Origin: Stagnihabitans tardus
GTDB lineage: Bacteria > Pseudomonadota > Alphaproteobacteria > Rhodobacterales > Rhodobacteraceae
Assembly (NCBI RefSeq): GCF_009925085.1
Contig: NZ_JAABNR010000025.1
Coordinates: 1 to 45,478 of the forward strand
Direction: 5' to 3'
Length of the DNA stretch: 45,478 nucleotides
Position numbers and translations under genes: made by a program. This document shows positions 1 to 8,430 of this stretch, in pieces. The stretch's first letter is position 1, and each line of letters opens with the position of its first letter. Below the pieces are notes generated by a model. That model worked only from the letters and a program-made list of their open reading frames with translations, was not told the DNA's origin and ran no database searches.

Positions 1-459
1 CTGACACCTTGATCATCGGTCCATCAGGTCTCCCCAACTTCCCTACAAGGCCGATATGCTAGCTTTCAGACGCCGATGCGCCCAAACCGCCCGCATATCC
101 CTTCGTTCATTACAGTTTCAAAGAGCAAGAGGACAAAACATGTCCGAGGCGCCAGTCTCCCAGCGTTCCCCGAACCGCCTTATCTTCAGTTTTCGCTTCG
201 CTTCCGCTCAGCTCCCGTCCCGCTTCCAACACCGTCTGGCGTCGTCTTCGTTTCGGTGAGGCGGTATTTACGGAGACAGATCAGAACCCGCAAGAGGAAA
301 AATCAGACCACGTGACGATTTTCTGACGCCTTTCGCAAAATTTCCAAGCCTGCTTGAAAATTTTCCTTGCGAAAAATCCTGGGCCGCCCTCTCCTGTTGC
401 CTTCGCAAGGACAGCGAGGGGCCGAGTTCTCCACAGAAACCGGCCCCCATGTGGATAAC
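1..459. other. Gene-free left edge, locally A+T-rich
   Basis: No convincing gene lies wholly here; the short open frames have arginine- and serine-rich compositions typical of spurious reading. Bases 296-381 are clearly richer in A and T than the rest of the window and contain an imperfect inverted repeat at about 331-376 (TTTCGC...GCGAAA outside, CAAGC/GCTTG inside). Two DnaA-box-like sequences follow at 427-458. At the extreme left a minus-strand ATG at 16-14, reading MIKVS before the window ends and with GGGGAG some 15 bases upstream, might start a gene lying to the left, but five codons are too few to judge. Confidence 0.5.
427..458. promoter_or_regulatory. Pair of DnaA-box-like sites
   Basis: TTCTCCACA at 427-435 (plus strand) differs by one base from the consensus TTATCCACA. 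TGTGGATAA at 450-458 is a perfect TTATCCACA on the minus strand. The two face each other beside an A+T-rich stretch. Such sites bind the initiator DnaA at origins and at some promoters. Function here is inferred; two boxes alone do not prove an origin. Confidence 0.4.
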
Positions 460-2112
460 TCAAGCGAATCCAGCACCTTGATGGGTCACGCGACCGGCCG
501 AAACCGTCAGGGCGATTCCCATCTGGCCGATCTGGGCGAAGGGTGTCGCCTCGATATCGCCGTCCAGAAGCACCAGGTCGCCCGCCATCCCGATCCGCAG
601 CATGCCCGTCACATCGTCGAGCTTCGCCGCCCAGGCGCCGCCCGCCGTATAGCCATGCAGGACCTCCATCAGGGTGAACCTTTCATCCACACCGCCTTCA
701 TAGACAGCCCGGGTCATCGCCGCCTGGATGCCCCGCAGGATCGAGATATCGGTGACCGGCCAATCGCTGGCCAGGGCCACCGGGGCGCCGGCCTCTTTCA
801 GCGTCCGCCACAGATAGGCGTCGTCCCAGCGGTCGCGGCCGATGATCTCTTCCATGGTCGGGGAGAAGGGGAAGTCCATCGCCCCCGGAGGATGCGGCGG
901 CTGCACGGAGGCCGTGATCCCCAAAGCCCCGAGCCGCGGGATATCGGCCTTGTCGATCAGCTCGATATGTTCGATCCGGTGGCGGCTGTCACGCCGCCCG
1001 TTGCGGACCATGGCCGCCTCGTAGCCGTCGATCGTCTGGCGCACGGCGCCATCGCCGATGGCATGGACCGCGATCTGCAATCCCCGCCGGTCGATCTCGG
1101 CGCAGACATCGCGGAACTGCTCCAGCTCGAACAAGGGCACCGAGCGCGCCTGCGTGCCGGGATAGTTCCGCAGCATATAGGCGGTGCGGCTGTCGACCAC
1201 GCCATCCATGAACATCTTGACGAAGCCAGAGCGCAGCCAGTCGCCCCGGTAAAGCCGGTCCATCTCGGAGGCCCGCTCCAACTCGGACAGCGCCATCGTG
1301 GGCTTCATATGGAAGGGCACCACGACCCGCGCGGTCAGATCCCCCGCGGCTTCGATCTCGGCCAGGACCTGCAAGGTATAGAGGTTGCCATCCATGTTGA
1401 CCATGGAGGTCACCCCATGCGCCGCGCAATGCGCAAGCCCGCGCTTGAAATGCACCGCATCCGCCGCCCGCTCAGCCGCCCCCGCCCCCTCGGGCTCCAT
1501 CCCCGTGGCGATGCCCACGTTCATCCGCTTGTAGCCCGCCGCCTCGATCACCGGACCAAAGGCCTCGAACTCGCGCAGCTCACCCGTCGCAAGCCCGTCC
1601 TCCATCACCACCTCATGCCCCTCGGGCATCACGGCGCCATGCAAGAGGCCACAGAGCTCCAGGCAGGCGGTGTTCGCCCAGACCGTGTGATGATCCGGCG
1701 AGGTCATGGCAAAGGGCCGCGCGATGATCGCATCCAGAAGCTCGCGCGGCTTGCCGGCCCCGAGGCAGCCATAGCCCGCGCCCTGCGCCATCAGGACAGG
1801 GTCCGAACGCCCCTCGGCATAGGCCCGCACCCGTGCCGCCACCGCGTCAAAGCCGCAAACGCCGCCCAGTTGCAGCTGATCGAGCTCTGACCCGCCAAGC
1901 CCCAGGTGCAGATGGCTCTCGACAAAGCCCGGCAAGAGCGTCCGCCCCCCGGCCTGCACCACCCGCGTCCCCTTCCCCCGCAGCGTCAGCACGGCCGCAT
2001 CCGACCCCACCGCGACGATCTTGCCGCCCGCCACCGCCACGGCCTCGGCCCGAGGACGCCCGGCATCCATCGTGATAACCCGCGCGCCACAAACGATCAG
2101 ATCCGCTTCCAT
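460..2112 (-). CDS. Amidohydrolase family protein (YtcJ-like metal-dependent hydrolase)
   Basis: A 550-residue metal-dependent hydrolase of the amidohydrolase superfamily, YtcJ/ExoIII-type branch. The N-terminal beta domain (MEADLIVCGARVITMD) precedes the metal-binding HxH at H67 and H69 (ESHLHL). Further metal-site signatures are VHAIGDGA, HRIEHIEL and the late LASDWPV. The C-terminal segment returns to the beta domain (GMAGDLVLLDGD). The natural substrate cannot be read from sequence; relatives hydrolyse amides or cyclic amides. The ATG at 2112 is preceded by GGAGAGGG at suitable spacing; a longer frame upstream lacks a ribosome site and runs through the agmatinase terminator. It lies downstream of agmatinase on the same strand, with a hairpin between them. 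Family is sure, reaction unknown. Confidence 0.88.
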   Translation of the reverse strand: MEADLIVCGARVITMDAGRPRAEAVAVAGGKIVAVGSDAAVLTLRGKGTRVVQAGGRTLLPGFVESHLHLGLGGSELDQLQLGGVCGFDAVAARVRAYAEGRSDPVLMAQGAGYGCLGAGKPRELLDAIIARPFAMTSPDHHTVWANTACLELCGLLHGAVMPEGHEVVMEDGLATGELREFEAFGPVIEAAGYKRMNVGIATGMEPEGAGAAERAADAVHFKRGLAHCAAHGVTSMVNMDGNLYTLQVLAEIEAAGDLTARVVVPFHMKPTMALSELERASEMDRLYRGDWLRSGFVKMFMDGVVDSRTAYMLRNYPGTQARSVPLFELEQFRDVCAEIDRRGLQIAVHAIGDGAVRQTIDGYEAAMVRNGRRDSRHRIEHIELIDKADIPRLGALGITASVQPPHPPGAMDFPFSPTMEEIIGRDRWDDAYLWRTLKEAGAPVALASDWPVTDISILRGIQAAMTRAVYEGGVDERFTLMEVLHGYTAGGAWAAKLDDVTGMLRIGMAGDLVLLDGDIEATPFAQIGQMGIALTVSAGRVTHQGAGFA

Positions 2113-2145
2113 CTCTCTCACCCTCTCCGAGAACTCCCGCCCTCG

Positions 2146-2196
2146 TCTTTCAATTTGGCTCAAATATCCCGGGGGTCCGGGGGCAGCGCCCCCGGC
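2146..2196 (-). terminator. Hairpin plus conserved tail downstream of the agmatinase gene
   Basis: Read on the minus strand this is a G+C-rich hairpin (arms 2177-2183 and 2189-2195, loop CAGCG on the plus strand), then CCCCCGGGATATTTGAGCCA and AATTGAAAG. It directly follows the agmatinase stop. The same hairpin-plus-tail module recurs near 11,680, 15,773 and 32,058-32,182, so it is both a likely terminator and a repeat family. There is no long T tract. Confidence 0.6.
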
Positions 2197-2204
2197 GCTC
2201 TCCG

Positions 2205-3161
2205 TCAGCGCTCCGCCATGACGCAAAGCATCTCGAACATCAGGTTCACCGCCAGCCAGGCCGTGTTCCCCGTCTGGTCGAAGGGAGGCGAAACCTCCAC
2301 CAGGTCCGCCCCCACGACATTGGCCCCGCGCAAAGCCCGCGCGACCTGAAGCGCCTGCCAGGAATTCGGCCCGCCCACTTCCGGAGTCCCCGTCCCCGGC
2401 GCGAAGGTCGGATCGACGAAGTCGATGTCATAGGTGACATAGGTCTCCCCACCCCCGATGATCTCGCGCACCTCCGCCATGACGTCATCGACGCCGCGCT
2501 TGTGGAACTCCTCGATCCCGATGATGCGAATGCCCTGTTCCGCCGCGTAATCCCAATCGTCGCGCCCGTAAGCCGTGCCGCGTATCCCCACCAGCACATA
2601 GCGCGCGGGATCAATCAGCCCCTCCTCCATCGCACGCCGGAAGGGCGTGCCATGGGTATACTTCCCCGTCCCGAAATAGCAGTCGTTCAGGTCGGTATGG
2701 CTGTCGAACTGCACCAGCCCCAGTTTCCGCCCCTTGGCGAGCCCCCGCAGGATCGGCAGCGTGCAGAGGTGATCCCCGCCCCCGGTCAGGGGCCTGACCC
2801 CCGCCACACGCAGCCGGTCGTAAAACGCCTCCATCCGCGCGAGGCTGTCCATCAGGTCCGCCGGGTTCGGGCTCACATCCCCCAAATCCGCGCAATTCTG
2901 CAATTCAAACGGAGCCACCCAGGTCACCCCATTCTTCGCCCGGATCATGGTCGACAGGTCGCGCAGCTGGCGCGGCCCATGCCTCGGCCCCGGACGGTTC
3001 GTCGTGCCGCCATCCCAAGGCGCCCCCACCAGGCCGATCGTCACATCCTTGAAGCGCGGATGGTCGAAATCCACGTAAGGCAGCCGCATGAAGGTCGGGA
3101 CCCCTGCGAATCGCGGCAAGTCCAGCCCGGACACCGGTTGAAAGAACGGATCACCCGCCAT
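2205..3161 (-). CDS. speB: Agmatinase / ureohydrolase family protein
   Basis: A 318-residue member of the arginase/agmatinase family, which hydrolyses guanidino compounds to urea and an amine; agmatine to putrescine is the usual assignment. All manganese-binding motifs are present: GGGDH (H131), FDSHTDLND (D153, H155, D157) and TYDIDFVDP (D245, D247). Two adjacent ATG codons exist (3164 and 3161). GAGGAG sits only three bases before the first but six before the second, so 3161 is preferred. The open frame continues far upstream as low-quality sequence antisense to the bactofilin gene and is rejected. Guanidinobutyrase or guanidinopropionase activity cannot be excluded. The neighbouring amidohydrolase suggests a small nitrogen-scavenging cluster (inference). 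Confidence 0.88.
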   Translation of the reverse strand: MAGDPFFQPVSGLDLPRFAGVPTFMRLPYVDFDHPRFKDVTIGLVGAPWDGGTTNRPGPRHGPRQLRDLSTMIRAKNGVTWVAPFELQNCADLGDVSPNPADLMDSLARMEAFYDRLRVAGVRPLTGGGDHLCTLPILRGLAKGRKLGLVQFDSHTDLNDCYFGTGKYTHGTPFRRAMEEGLIDPARYVLVGIRGTAYGRDDWDYAAEQGIRIIGIEEFHKRGVDDVMAEVREIIGGGETYVTYDIDFVDPTFAPGTGTPEVGGPNSWQALQVARALRGANVVGADLVEVSPPFDQTGNTAWLAVNLMFEMLCVMAER

Positions 3162-3338
3162 CATCGTCTCCTCATTCCACCGCAAGGCGAACGCCCGCGT
3201 ATCGAAGCCAGTCAACACCCCCAGAGCCGCCCCCACAAGCCCATCCGCGACACCCAAAGGGCGGGAAATGGCCGCCTCCCCCTTGACCAAGCCCCCCCTT
3301 TCCGTCCTTATCGGCCCAACCTCTTCGGGACCTGACAC

Positions 3339-3704
3339 ATGTTCACCAAGACCGAGCCGATGACTTCGCCCAATGCCCCCGCCCGCCCCGGCGCCAATTC
3401 CAAATCGGTGCTTGCCGCCGACCTGCGCATCGTCGGAGAGATCACCTCCTCCGGCCAGGTCGAGGTCATGGGCGAGGTCGAGGGCAATCTCGTCGCCAAG
3501 GGCCTGGTGATCGGGGCCGAGGGCCGGGTCTCCGGCACGGTCAATTCCGACATCGTCGAGGTCAAGGGCGTGCTGAACGGGTCCGTGAAATCGCAAAGCT
3601 TCGCGCTGCGCTCGACCGCCGAGGTCCAGGCCGATGTGACCTATTCCACCCTGACCATCGAAAGCGGCGCCCAGATCGAGGGCAAGTTTGCCCTGAACAA
3701 ATAA
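3339..3704 (+). CDS. Bactofilin family polymer-forming protein
   Basis: A 121-residue bactofilin (DUF583). Bactofilins self-assemble without nucleotide into filaments at the inner face of the membrane and help to localise cell-wall enzymes. A short disordered, proline-rich N-terminus (to about residue 20) is followed by the typical right-handed beta-helix repeats: SVLAADLRIVGEITSSGQVE, then a run of G-x-V and I/V-x-G turns to about residue 118. In many alphaproteobacteria an M23 peptidase gene precedes the bactofilin; here the upstream neighbour is the divergent agmatinase. The stop overlaps the next start by one base (TAATG), indicating translational coupling to the enoyl-CoA hydratase-like gene. 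Confidence 0.85.
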   Translation: MFTKTEPMTSPNAPARPGANSKSVLAADLRIVGEITSSGQVEVMGEVEGNLVAKGLVIGAEGRVSGTVNSDIVEVKGVLNGSVKSQSFALRSTAEVQADVTYSTLTIESGAQIEGKFALNK

Positions 3705-4474
3705 TGATCGGGGTCAGCCACCACGGCGCCATCACGCGGATCACGCTGCAAAACGGCGCCAAGCTGAACCCGCTCTCGTCGCAGATGCTCCAGGCCTTGA
3801 CCGACGCGGTCGAGGCCTTTGCTTCCTCTGACGCCCGCGTCCTGGTGATCGCGGCGGAAGGAAAGGCCTTCTGCGCCGGCCACGACCTGCGCGAGATCCA
3901 GGGCTTCCGTGCCGACCCCGACGGCGGCGCCGCCCGGATGACCGCGCTCTTCACCCAATGCTCGCGCCTGATGCACCGCATCGCGACCCTGCCCAAGCCC
4001 GTCATCGCCGAGGTCCAGGGCATTGCCACCGCCGCAGGCTGCCAGCTTGCCGCCTCCTGCGATTTCGTGGTCGCCGCCGACCACGCGCGCTTTGGCGTGA
4101 ACGGCATCAACATCGGCCTTTTCTGCTCGACCCCCATCGTGGCGCTCTCGCGCAAAATCCCCCCCTCCGCCGCCTATGAGCTGGCCGCAACCGGCGATTT
4201 CCTCGACGCCGCCCGCGCGCAAAGCTTGGGCCTCGTGACCCGCGTGACGGTGCCTGAGGACCTGACGGCCGCGACCATGGCCTTGGCCGAGAAGCTGGCG
4301 ACCAAGCTCCCCAGCGCCCTGGCCATCGGCAAGAGGGTCTTCGCCGCGCAAGCGGGCCTGGCGCTGGACCAGGCCTATGCGGCAGCCACGCCCCTGATGG
4401 TGGAAAACCTGATGAACGCCGACACCGACGAGGGCCTGCAAGCCTTCATCGAGAAGCGCCAGCCCCGCTGGTAA
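3704..4474 (+). CDS. Enoyl-CoA hydratase-related protein (ECHDC3-like)
   Basis: A 256-residue crotonase-fold protein. The oxyanion-hole segments are recognisable (GKAFCAGHDL around residue 57 and GIATAAGCQLAASCDF around 107-121). The best match I recognise is the ECHDC3 branch (GCQLAASCD, INIGLFCSTP). The two catalytic glutamates of true hydratases are not where expected: Q114 replaces the first, and the second is replaced within GVNGINIG (about residue 136). It may therefore not be a normal hydratase, although acyl-CoA binding is probable. It is translationally coupled to the bactofilin gene and followed by an 18-bp palindrome before the convergent MFS gene. Confidence 0.82.
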   Translation: MIGVSHHGAITRITLQNGAKLNPLSSQMLQALTDAVEAFASSDARVLVIAAEGKAFCAGHDLREIQGFRADPDGGAARMTALFTQCSRLMHRIATLPKPVIAEVQGIATAAGCQLAASCDFVVAADHARFGVNGINIGLFCSTPIVALSRKIPPSAAYELAATGDFLDAARAQSLGLVTRVTVPEDLTAATMALAEKLATKLPSALAIGKRVFAAQAGLALDQAYAAATPLMVENLMNADTDEGLQAFIEKRQPRW

Positions 4475-4477
4475 AGA

Positions 4478-4495
4478 CCCGGGGTATACCCCGGG
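4478..4495. repeat. Perfect 18-bp palindrome CCCGGGGTATACCCCGGG
   Basis: A perfect palindrome four bases after the stop of the enoyl-CoA hydratase-like gene and three bases before the end of the convergent MFS gene. It can fold on either strand and probably terminates both genes. The identical 18-mer recurs after rluA at 28,535, again just past a stop codon, and a near copy is at 28,625. Confidence 0.75.
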
Positions 4496-4498
4496 GCC

Positions 4499-5674
4499 CT
4501 AGCCCTCGACCCGCACCCGCGTCACGACGACGGCCAGCACCAGGGCCGCCAGCGCAAAGCCCAGAAGTGCGGCATAGACCGCCCCCGTTCCGAACCCGTC
4601 CAACAGCACGGCCCCCAGCGAAGGCGCCGCCGCCGAGGCCAGGATGGGCGAGACCGCCGAAGCGCCCGAGACCGCGCCAAAGCCCCTGCGGCCGAGCACC
4701 TCGGCGATCAGCATGGGCCGCATGATCGACATGAGCCCCACGCCCGCGCCCTGCACCGCCACGACGACGAAGACCAGCATCGGCGCCGCGCCCGCCAGGA
4801 TCAGCAAGCCCCCCGCCAAAGCCACGGCCAGGACCGAGACCCTTGTGGCCGCGCGATTGGTCACCCGGCCTCCGCCCACCATCAGCACCAGCCGGCCCAC
4901 CAATTGCGCAGGCCCAAGGCAGGCGGCGGCAAAGGCCGCGGCCTCGCGGCTGACGCCCCGCTCCTCGAACAGCGGCAGGATATAGGTCAGCAATATCCCG
5001 TGATCGAGCCAGATCAGCGCGAAGATCCCCGCGATGCCCCAGAACTCCCAGCGGGCCAGCGCCGCGCGGAGCGCGCCCTGGGCCGCCTCGTGACGCGGGC
5101 TTTCCCCGCGCCCGAGCCGCTTCATGGCGTAAAGGTTCAAGGGCACGGTGATGACCAGGGTCATCAGGGCAAAGACCGGATAGGCGCCCTGCCCGCCCAA
5201 GGCCCCCGCCAGGTAATGGCCCAGCGGAAAGGTCATGGTCCCTGAAAGGCCGGCAACCAGGGTGATCCGCGTGATCCCCTCGCGGGCGTTCGGCCCCAGG
5301 TGGCGGGCCAGCATGGCGAAGGTGCTTTCATACAGGCAGCCCGCCTGGGCCACCCCCATCAGCGCCCAGACCGCCCACCACTGCCAGGGCTCGCGCACGA
5401 AACCCAGGGCGCCGACACAGGCCACCGCCAGAACCGGCGTCCAGATCATCAGCCCCGCGCCAAGGCCCCGGTCGACCAGGCGGCCCGTAAACGGCGTCAG
5501 CGCCGCCATGACCAGCGACCCCAGGGTCGGCCCGAAGGCGAGCGTCGCCTTGCTCCACCCGGTTTCCGCCAGCAGATCCGGCAACATCGCCGGATAGGCA
5601 TAGAAGACCCCCGCGTAGATCACCAAAAGCCCAAGCGCCAGCGCCCAGACCGCATGGCGCTGATCCCTGGTCAC
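4499..5674 (-). CDS. MFS transporter
   Basis: A 391-residue major facilitator superfamily permease with about twelve hydrophobic segments starting at HAVWALALGLLVIYAGVFYA. The A-loop region between helices 2 and 3 (FTGRLVDRGLGA) fits the family. The substrate is unknown. The GTG start at 5674 overlaps the stop of the M32 carboxypeptidase gene by four bases (GTGA); the 93 upstream codons in the same frame are antisense-like and lack membrane character. It is the last gene of the ctaA-M32-MFS minus-strand operon. The coupling suggests co-expression, and perhaps export or uptake related to peptidase products, but that is inference only. Confidence 0.85.
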   Translation of the reverse strand: MTRDQRHAVWALALGLLVIYAGVFYAYPAMLPDLLAETGWSKATLAFGPTLGSLVMAALTPFTGRLVDRGLGAGLMIWTPVLAVACVGALGFVREPWQWWAVWALMGVAQAGCLYESTFAMLARHLGPNAREGITRITLVAGLSGTMTFPLGHYLAGALGGQGAYPVFALMTLVITVPLNLYAMKRLGRGESPRHEAAQGALRAALARWEFWGIAGIFALIWLDHGILLTYILPLFEERGVSREAAAFAAACLGPAQLVGRLVLMVGGGRVTNRAATRVSVLAVALAGGLLILAGAAPMLVFVVVAVQGAGVGLMSIMRPMLIAEVLGRRGFGAVSGASAVSPILASAAAPSLGAVLLDGFGTGAVYAALLGFALAALVLAVVVTRVRVEG

Positions 5675-7140
5675 AGCCCGTAAAGCCCGGAGAACTTGGC
5701 TTCCAGGTAGTCCAGAAGCGGCCCCTCGGAGGGCGCGAAACCGCAGGCATGTGCGATGGTCTCCGACGGCGTCCGCAGACCGCCATGGCGCTGCAAGCGC
5801 TCCTTCAGCCAGCCCACCGCGCCCGAGGTATCGCCCTTGGCCAGGGCCTCCTCGACCCCCGGCAGATCGCGCCGCAAGGCCTGCCACAGACAACCCGCAT
5901 AGACATTGCCCAAAGTATAGGTCGGGAAATAGCCAAAGAGCCCGACCGACCAATGCACATCCTGCAAAACCCCGTTCGAGGGCTTGTCCACCTTGACCCC
6001 GAAATCCGCCGCAAACCGCGCGTTCCAGGCCTCTTCCAGGTCGCCCACTGCAAGGTCACCCCGGATCAACGCGCGTTCAAGGTCGAAGCGCATCATGATA
6101 TGCAGGTTGTAATGCACCTCGTCGGCCTCGGTCCGAATGAAGCCCGCCTGCACCCGGTTCACCGCCCGCAGGAACTCTTGCGCAGAGGACACGCCCAGGG
6201 CGCCGAACCGCGCCTCCATCCGCCCGTAAAGCCAAAGGGCCATCGCCCCGCGCCCGATCTGGTTCTCGTAGATCCGGCTCTGGCTCTCATGCACCCCCAT
6301 GGACACGCCACGCCCCGCCGGAGTCATCTTGAGCCCACGGTCGATGTTCAGCTCGTAAGAGCTGTGGCCCACCTCGTGGATCGTCGAGTAAAGACAGTTG
6401 AACGGATCGCTCTCCACCACCCGCGTCGTGATCCGGCTGTCATCGCCCGAACCCGAGCTGAAGGGATGCACCGCCAGGTCGATCCGCCCGCGCGTGAAGT
6501 CATAGCCGTAAGCCTCTGCCACCTCGCGCGCCAAGGCCAATTGCCCCTCGGCCGGGAAATGGCCGCTGACCCGGGGCGCGGCCTTGCCGATCACCTTCTC
6601 GCGCAGGGCCACCAGCCTTGGCCGCATCCGGTCGAACATCGCGCCGATGGTGGCCGCCGTGGCGCCGGGCTCGTAATCATCCATCAAGGCATCATAGAGA
6701 TCGCCGCCCTCGGCCAGACACGCCGCCTCCTGGCGCCGCAGGCCCACGACCTTCTCCAGCGTCGGCAGAAAGGCCGCCACGTCCTCCTTCGCCCGCGCCT
6801 CGGCCCAGACGCCTTGCGCGACCGAGGTCACCCGCGCCAGCTCCTGCGCCAGGGCCCCCGGGATCTTGACCGCCCGCGCATGAGACCGCGCGATCAGCCG
6901 CAATTGCGCTTCGCCTGCGGCATCGGGCGCCACGGCGGCCCCCAGCCACTCCGCGATGCGCGGATCGGTGCGGCGGGCATGCAGGATGCCCTCCATCGCC
7001 CCCATCTCCTCGCCGCGCTGCTCGGCGGCGCCCCGCGGCATCATCGTCTCCTGGTCCCAGCCCAGGCGCTCGGCCACGGCGGCAATCGCCTGGGTCTCGC
7101 GCTCGAAAGCCATCAAATCGGTGAAAGCGTGGTTGTTCAT
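5671..7140 (-). CDS. Carboxypeptidase M32 (Taq family)
   Basis: A 489-residue zinc metallocarboxypeptidase of family M32 that removes C-terminal residues from peptides, with broad preference except usually before proline. The zinc motif HEVGH (H255, E256, H259) and the following HESQSR element (284-289) that defines the family are intact. The protein begins MNNHAFTDL and has the family's usual length near 490-500. Its ATG overlaps the ctaA stop (ATGA), and its own stop overlaps the MFS start (GTGA), so all three are translationally coupled. It is probably cytosolic; no signal peptide is visible. Identity is certain, physiological substrate is not. Confidence 0.93.
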   Translation of the reverse strand: MNNHAFTDLMAFERETQAIAAVAERLGWDQETMMPRGAAEQRGEEMGAMEGILHARRTDPRIAEWLGAAVAPDAAGEAQLRLIARSHARAVKIPGALAQELARVTSVAQGVWAEARAKEDVAAFLPTLEKVVGLRRQEAACLAEGGDLYDALMDDYEPGATAATIGAMFDRMRPRLVALREKVIGKAAPRVSGHFPAEGQLALAREVAEAYGYDFTRGRIDLAVHPFSSGSGDDSRITTRVVESDPFNCLYSTIHEVGHSSYELNIDRGLKMTPAGRGVSMGVHESQSRIYENQIGRGAMALWLYGRMEARFGALGVSSAQEFLRAVNRVQAGFIRTEADEVHYNLHIMMRFDLERALIRGDLAVGDLEEAWNARFAADFGVKVDKPSNGVLQDVHWSVGLFGYFPTYTLGNVYAGCLWQALRRDLPGVEEALAKGDTSGAVGWLKERLQRHGGLRTPSETIAHACGFAPSEGPLLDYLEAKFSGLYGL

Positions 7141-8258
7141 GCCGTTCCCTTCCGGATCGAGCCCTGGATGGGCGCCGCCGCCAAATGTCGTGCCCGCATC
7201 ACCAGGACCCAGAGGAGGATCGCCCCCACCTGGTGGCTGATCGCAGGATGGATCGCCGCCGCCGCCAGCACCGTGACGATGCCCAGGACGACTTGCAGGA
7301 CCAGCGCCGCCAGCACCCAATGGAAGGCGCGGCGCGTGCTGGCATGGGGCGAGGCGCGCCCCTTGACCCAGGCATAGATCCCATAGGCCAGGATCACATA
7401 GGCCATCATCCGGTGGACGAATTGCACCAGGGCCGGGTTCTGCAAGAGGGCGCCGTCAAGGGCCTCGGGCGGCAGGAAGGCGCCGTTCATGTCCGGCCAG
7501 GTCGGGTAATACTGGCCCGCGTCGATGCCCGCGACCAGGGCGCCCAGGATGGCCTGGAGGAACAGGAAATGCATCAGCCCCGTGGCCTTGACGGCCAGCT
7601 TCTTCTCCCCCGCCCGGCGCGCGACCATCAGTTCGGTCTCGCTGCGGCCGAGCTGAAAGACCCAGGAGGCGATGAAACCGAAGATCACGAAGGCCCCGCC
7701 CAGATGCGCCGCCAGCCAGACATTGGCGACCGAGATCATGCCCTCCTTCAGGCCGGAATGGACCATGAGCCAGCCGATCAGGCCCTGAAGCCCGATCAAG
7801 GCGCCCAGAAGCCAGAAGCGCTGCGACCAGCCCGGCGGGATCTTGCGCGCCAGCGCCAGGCCCGCGAAGCCCACGGCCCAGACCAGGCCGATGACCCGTC
7901 CCAGAAGCCTGTGGCCCCATTCCCACCAATAGATGCCCTTGAACTGCTCCATGGTCATGTTCGGGTTCAGGTTCTTGCCCTGCGAGGAGTCCTGATACTT
8001 GGCGAATTCCTGCGCCCAGTCGGCCTCGGACAGGGGCGGCAGGGTGCCCATGACCAGGTTCCATTCGGTGATGGAGAGGCCGCTTTCGGTCAGCCGCGTC
8101 AGGCCGCCCACCGGGATCATCACGGCGACGAGCAGGAAGATGACGATGAGCCAGGCGCGCACCGCCCCCCGCCCCGCCTTGGGCCCCGAGATCATGCCCG
8201 CCTTGGGGCCCTCGACCTTTTGGCCGACCTCTTCGAAAATGCTGCGCTTGGCTGCCAT
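7137..8258 (-). CDS. ctaA: Heme A synthase (COX15/CtaA, type 2)
   Basis: A 373-residue inner-membrane enzyme that oxidises the C8 methyl of heme O to the formyl of heme A for aa3-type cytochrome oxidase. Eight helices are expected and visible. The conserved heme-ligating histidines are in EWGHRLLGR (H116), MVHSGL (H167), AAHLGGA (H185), QFVHRMM (H282) and ISHQVGA (H342). The N-terminal GGLTRLTESGLSITEWN signature is the alphaproteobacterial and mitochondrial type. The ATG at 8258 follows GGGGTGATCC. It is the first gene of an operon with the M32 peptidase and an MFS transporter. Other oxidase assembly genes are not in the window. Confidence 0.95.
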   Translation of the reverse strand: MAAKRSIFEEVGQKVEGPKAGMISGPKAGRGAVRAWLIVIFLLVAVMIPVGGLTRLTESGLSITEWNLVMGTLPPLSEADWAQEFAKYQDSSQGKNLNPNMTMEQFKGIYWWEWGHRLLGRVIGLVWAVGFAGLALARKIPPGWSQRFWLLGALIGLQGLIGWLMVHSGLKEGMISVANVWLAAHLGGAFVIFGFIASWVFQLGRSETELMVARRAGEKKLAVKATGLMHFLFLQAILGALVAGIDAGQYYPTWPDMNGAFLPPEALDGALLQNPALVQFVHRMMAYVILAYGIYAWVKGRASPHASTRRAFHWVLAALVLQVVLGIVTVLAAAAIHPAISHQVGAILLWVLVMRARHLAAAPIQGSIRKGTA

Positions 8259-8379
8259 GGATCACCCCTCGTGCTGGGGCCAGACCCTAGTCCGCCGCCC
8301 GGGGGGCTTCAAGGGGAGGAGGATCACGGAGGGGTCATGAGACGCGGCCCCGACACCTAGACCGGGCGGGAGAGGGCTC

Positions 8380-8398
8380 GGATTTTCTGCGAAAATCC
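8380..8398 (-). terminator. Hairpin after the exported-protein gene
   Basis: GGATTTTC-TGC-GAAAATCC forms a perfect 8-bp stem with a 3-base loop, 33 bases past the stop of the upstream minus-strand gene and 122 bases before ctaA. The stem supplies its own T-rich arm, so it may act as a terminator that separates ctaA from its upstream neighbour. Confidence 0.5.
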
Positions 8399-8430
8399 TC
8401 GCCCCGCGCGGCGGCCCCGGCGCTTAGGCC

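Noticed and set aside
1-16. Start of a minus-strand gene reading MIKVS at the left edge (EthD-like start)
   Set aside because: Only five codons are visible and the ribosome site is about 15 bases away; too little to call a gene.
367-1890. 507-codon plus-strand open frame opposite the amidohydrolase
   Set aside because: The minus-strand protein has all amidohydrolase motifs; the plus frame is rich in R, H, P and G without any motif.
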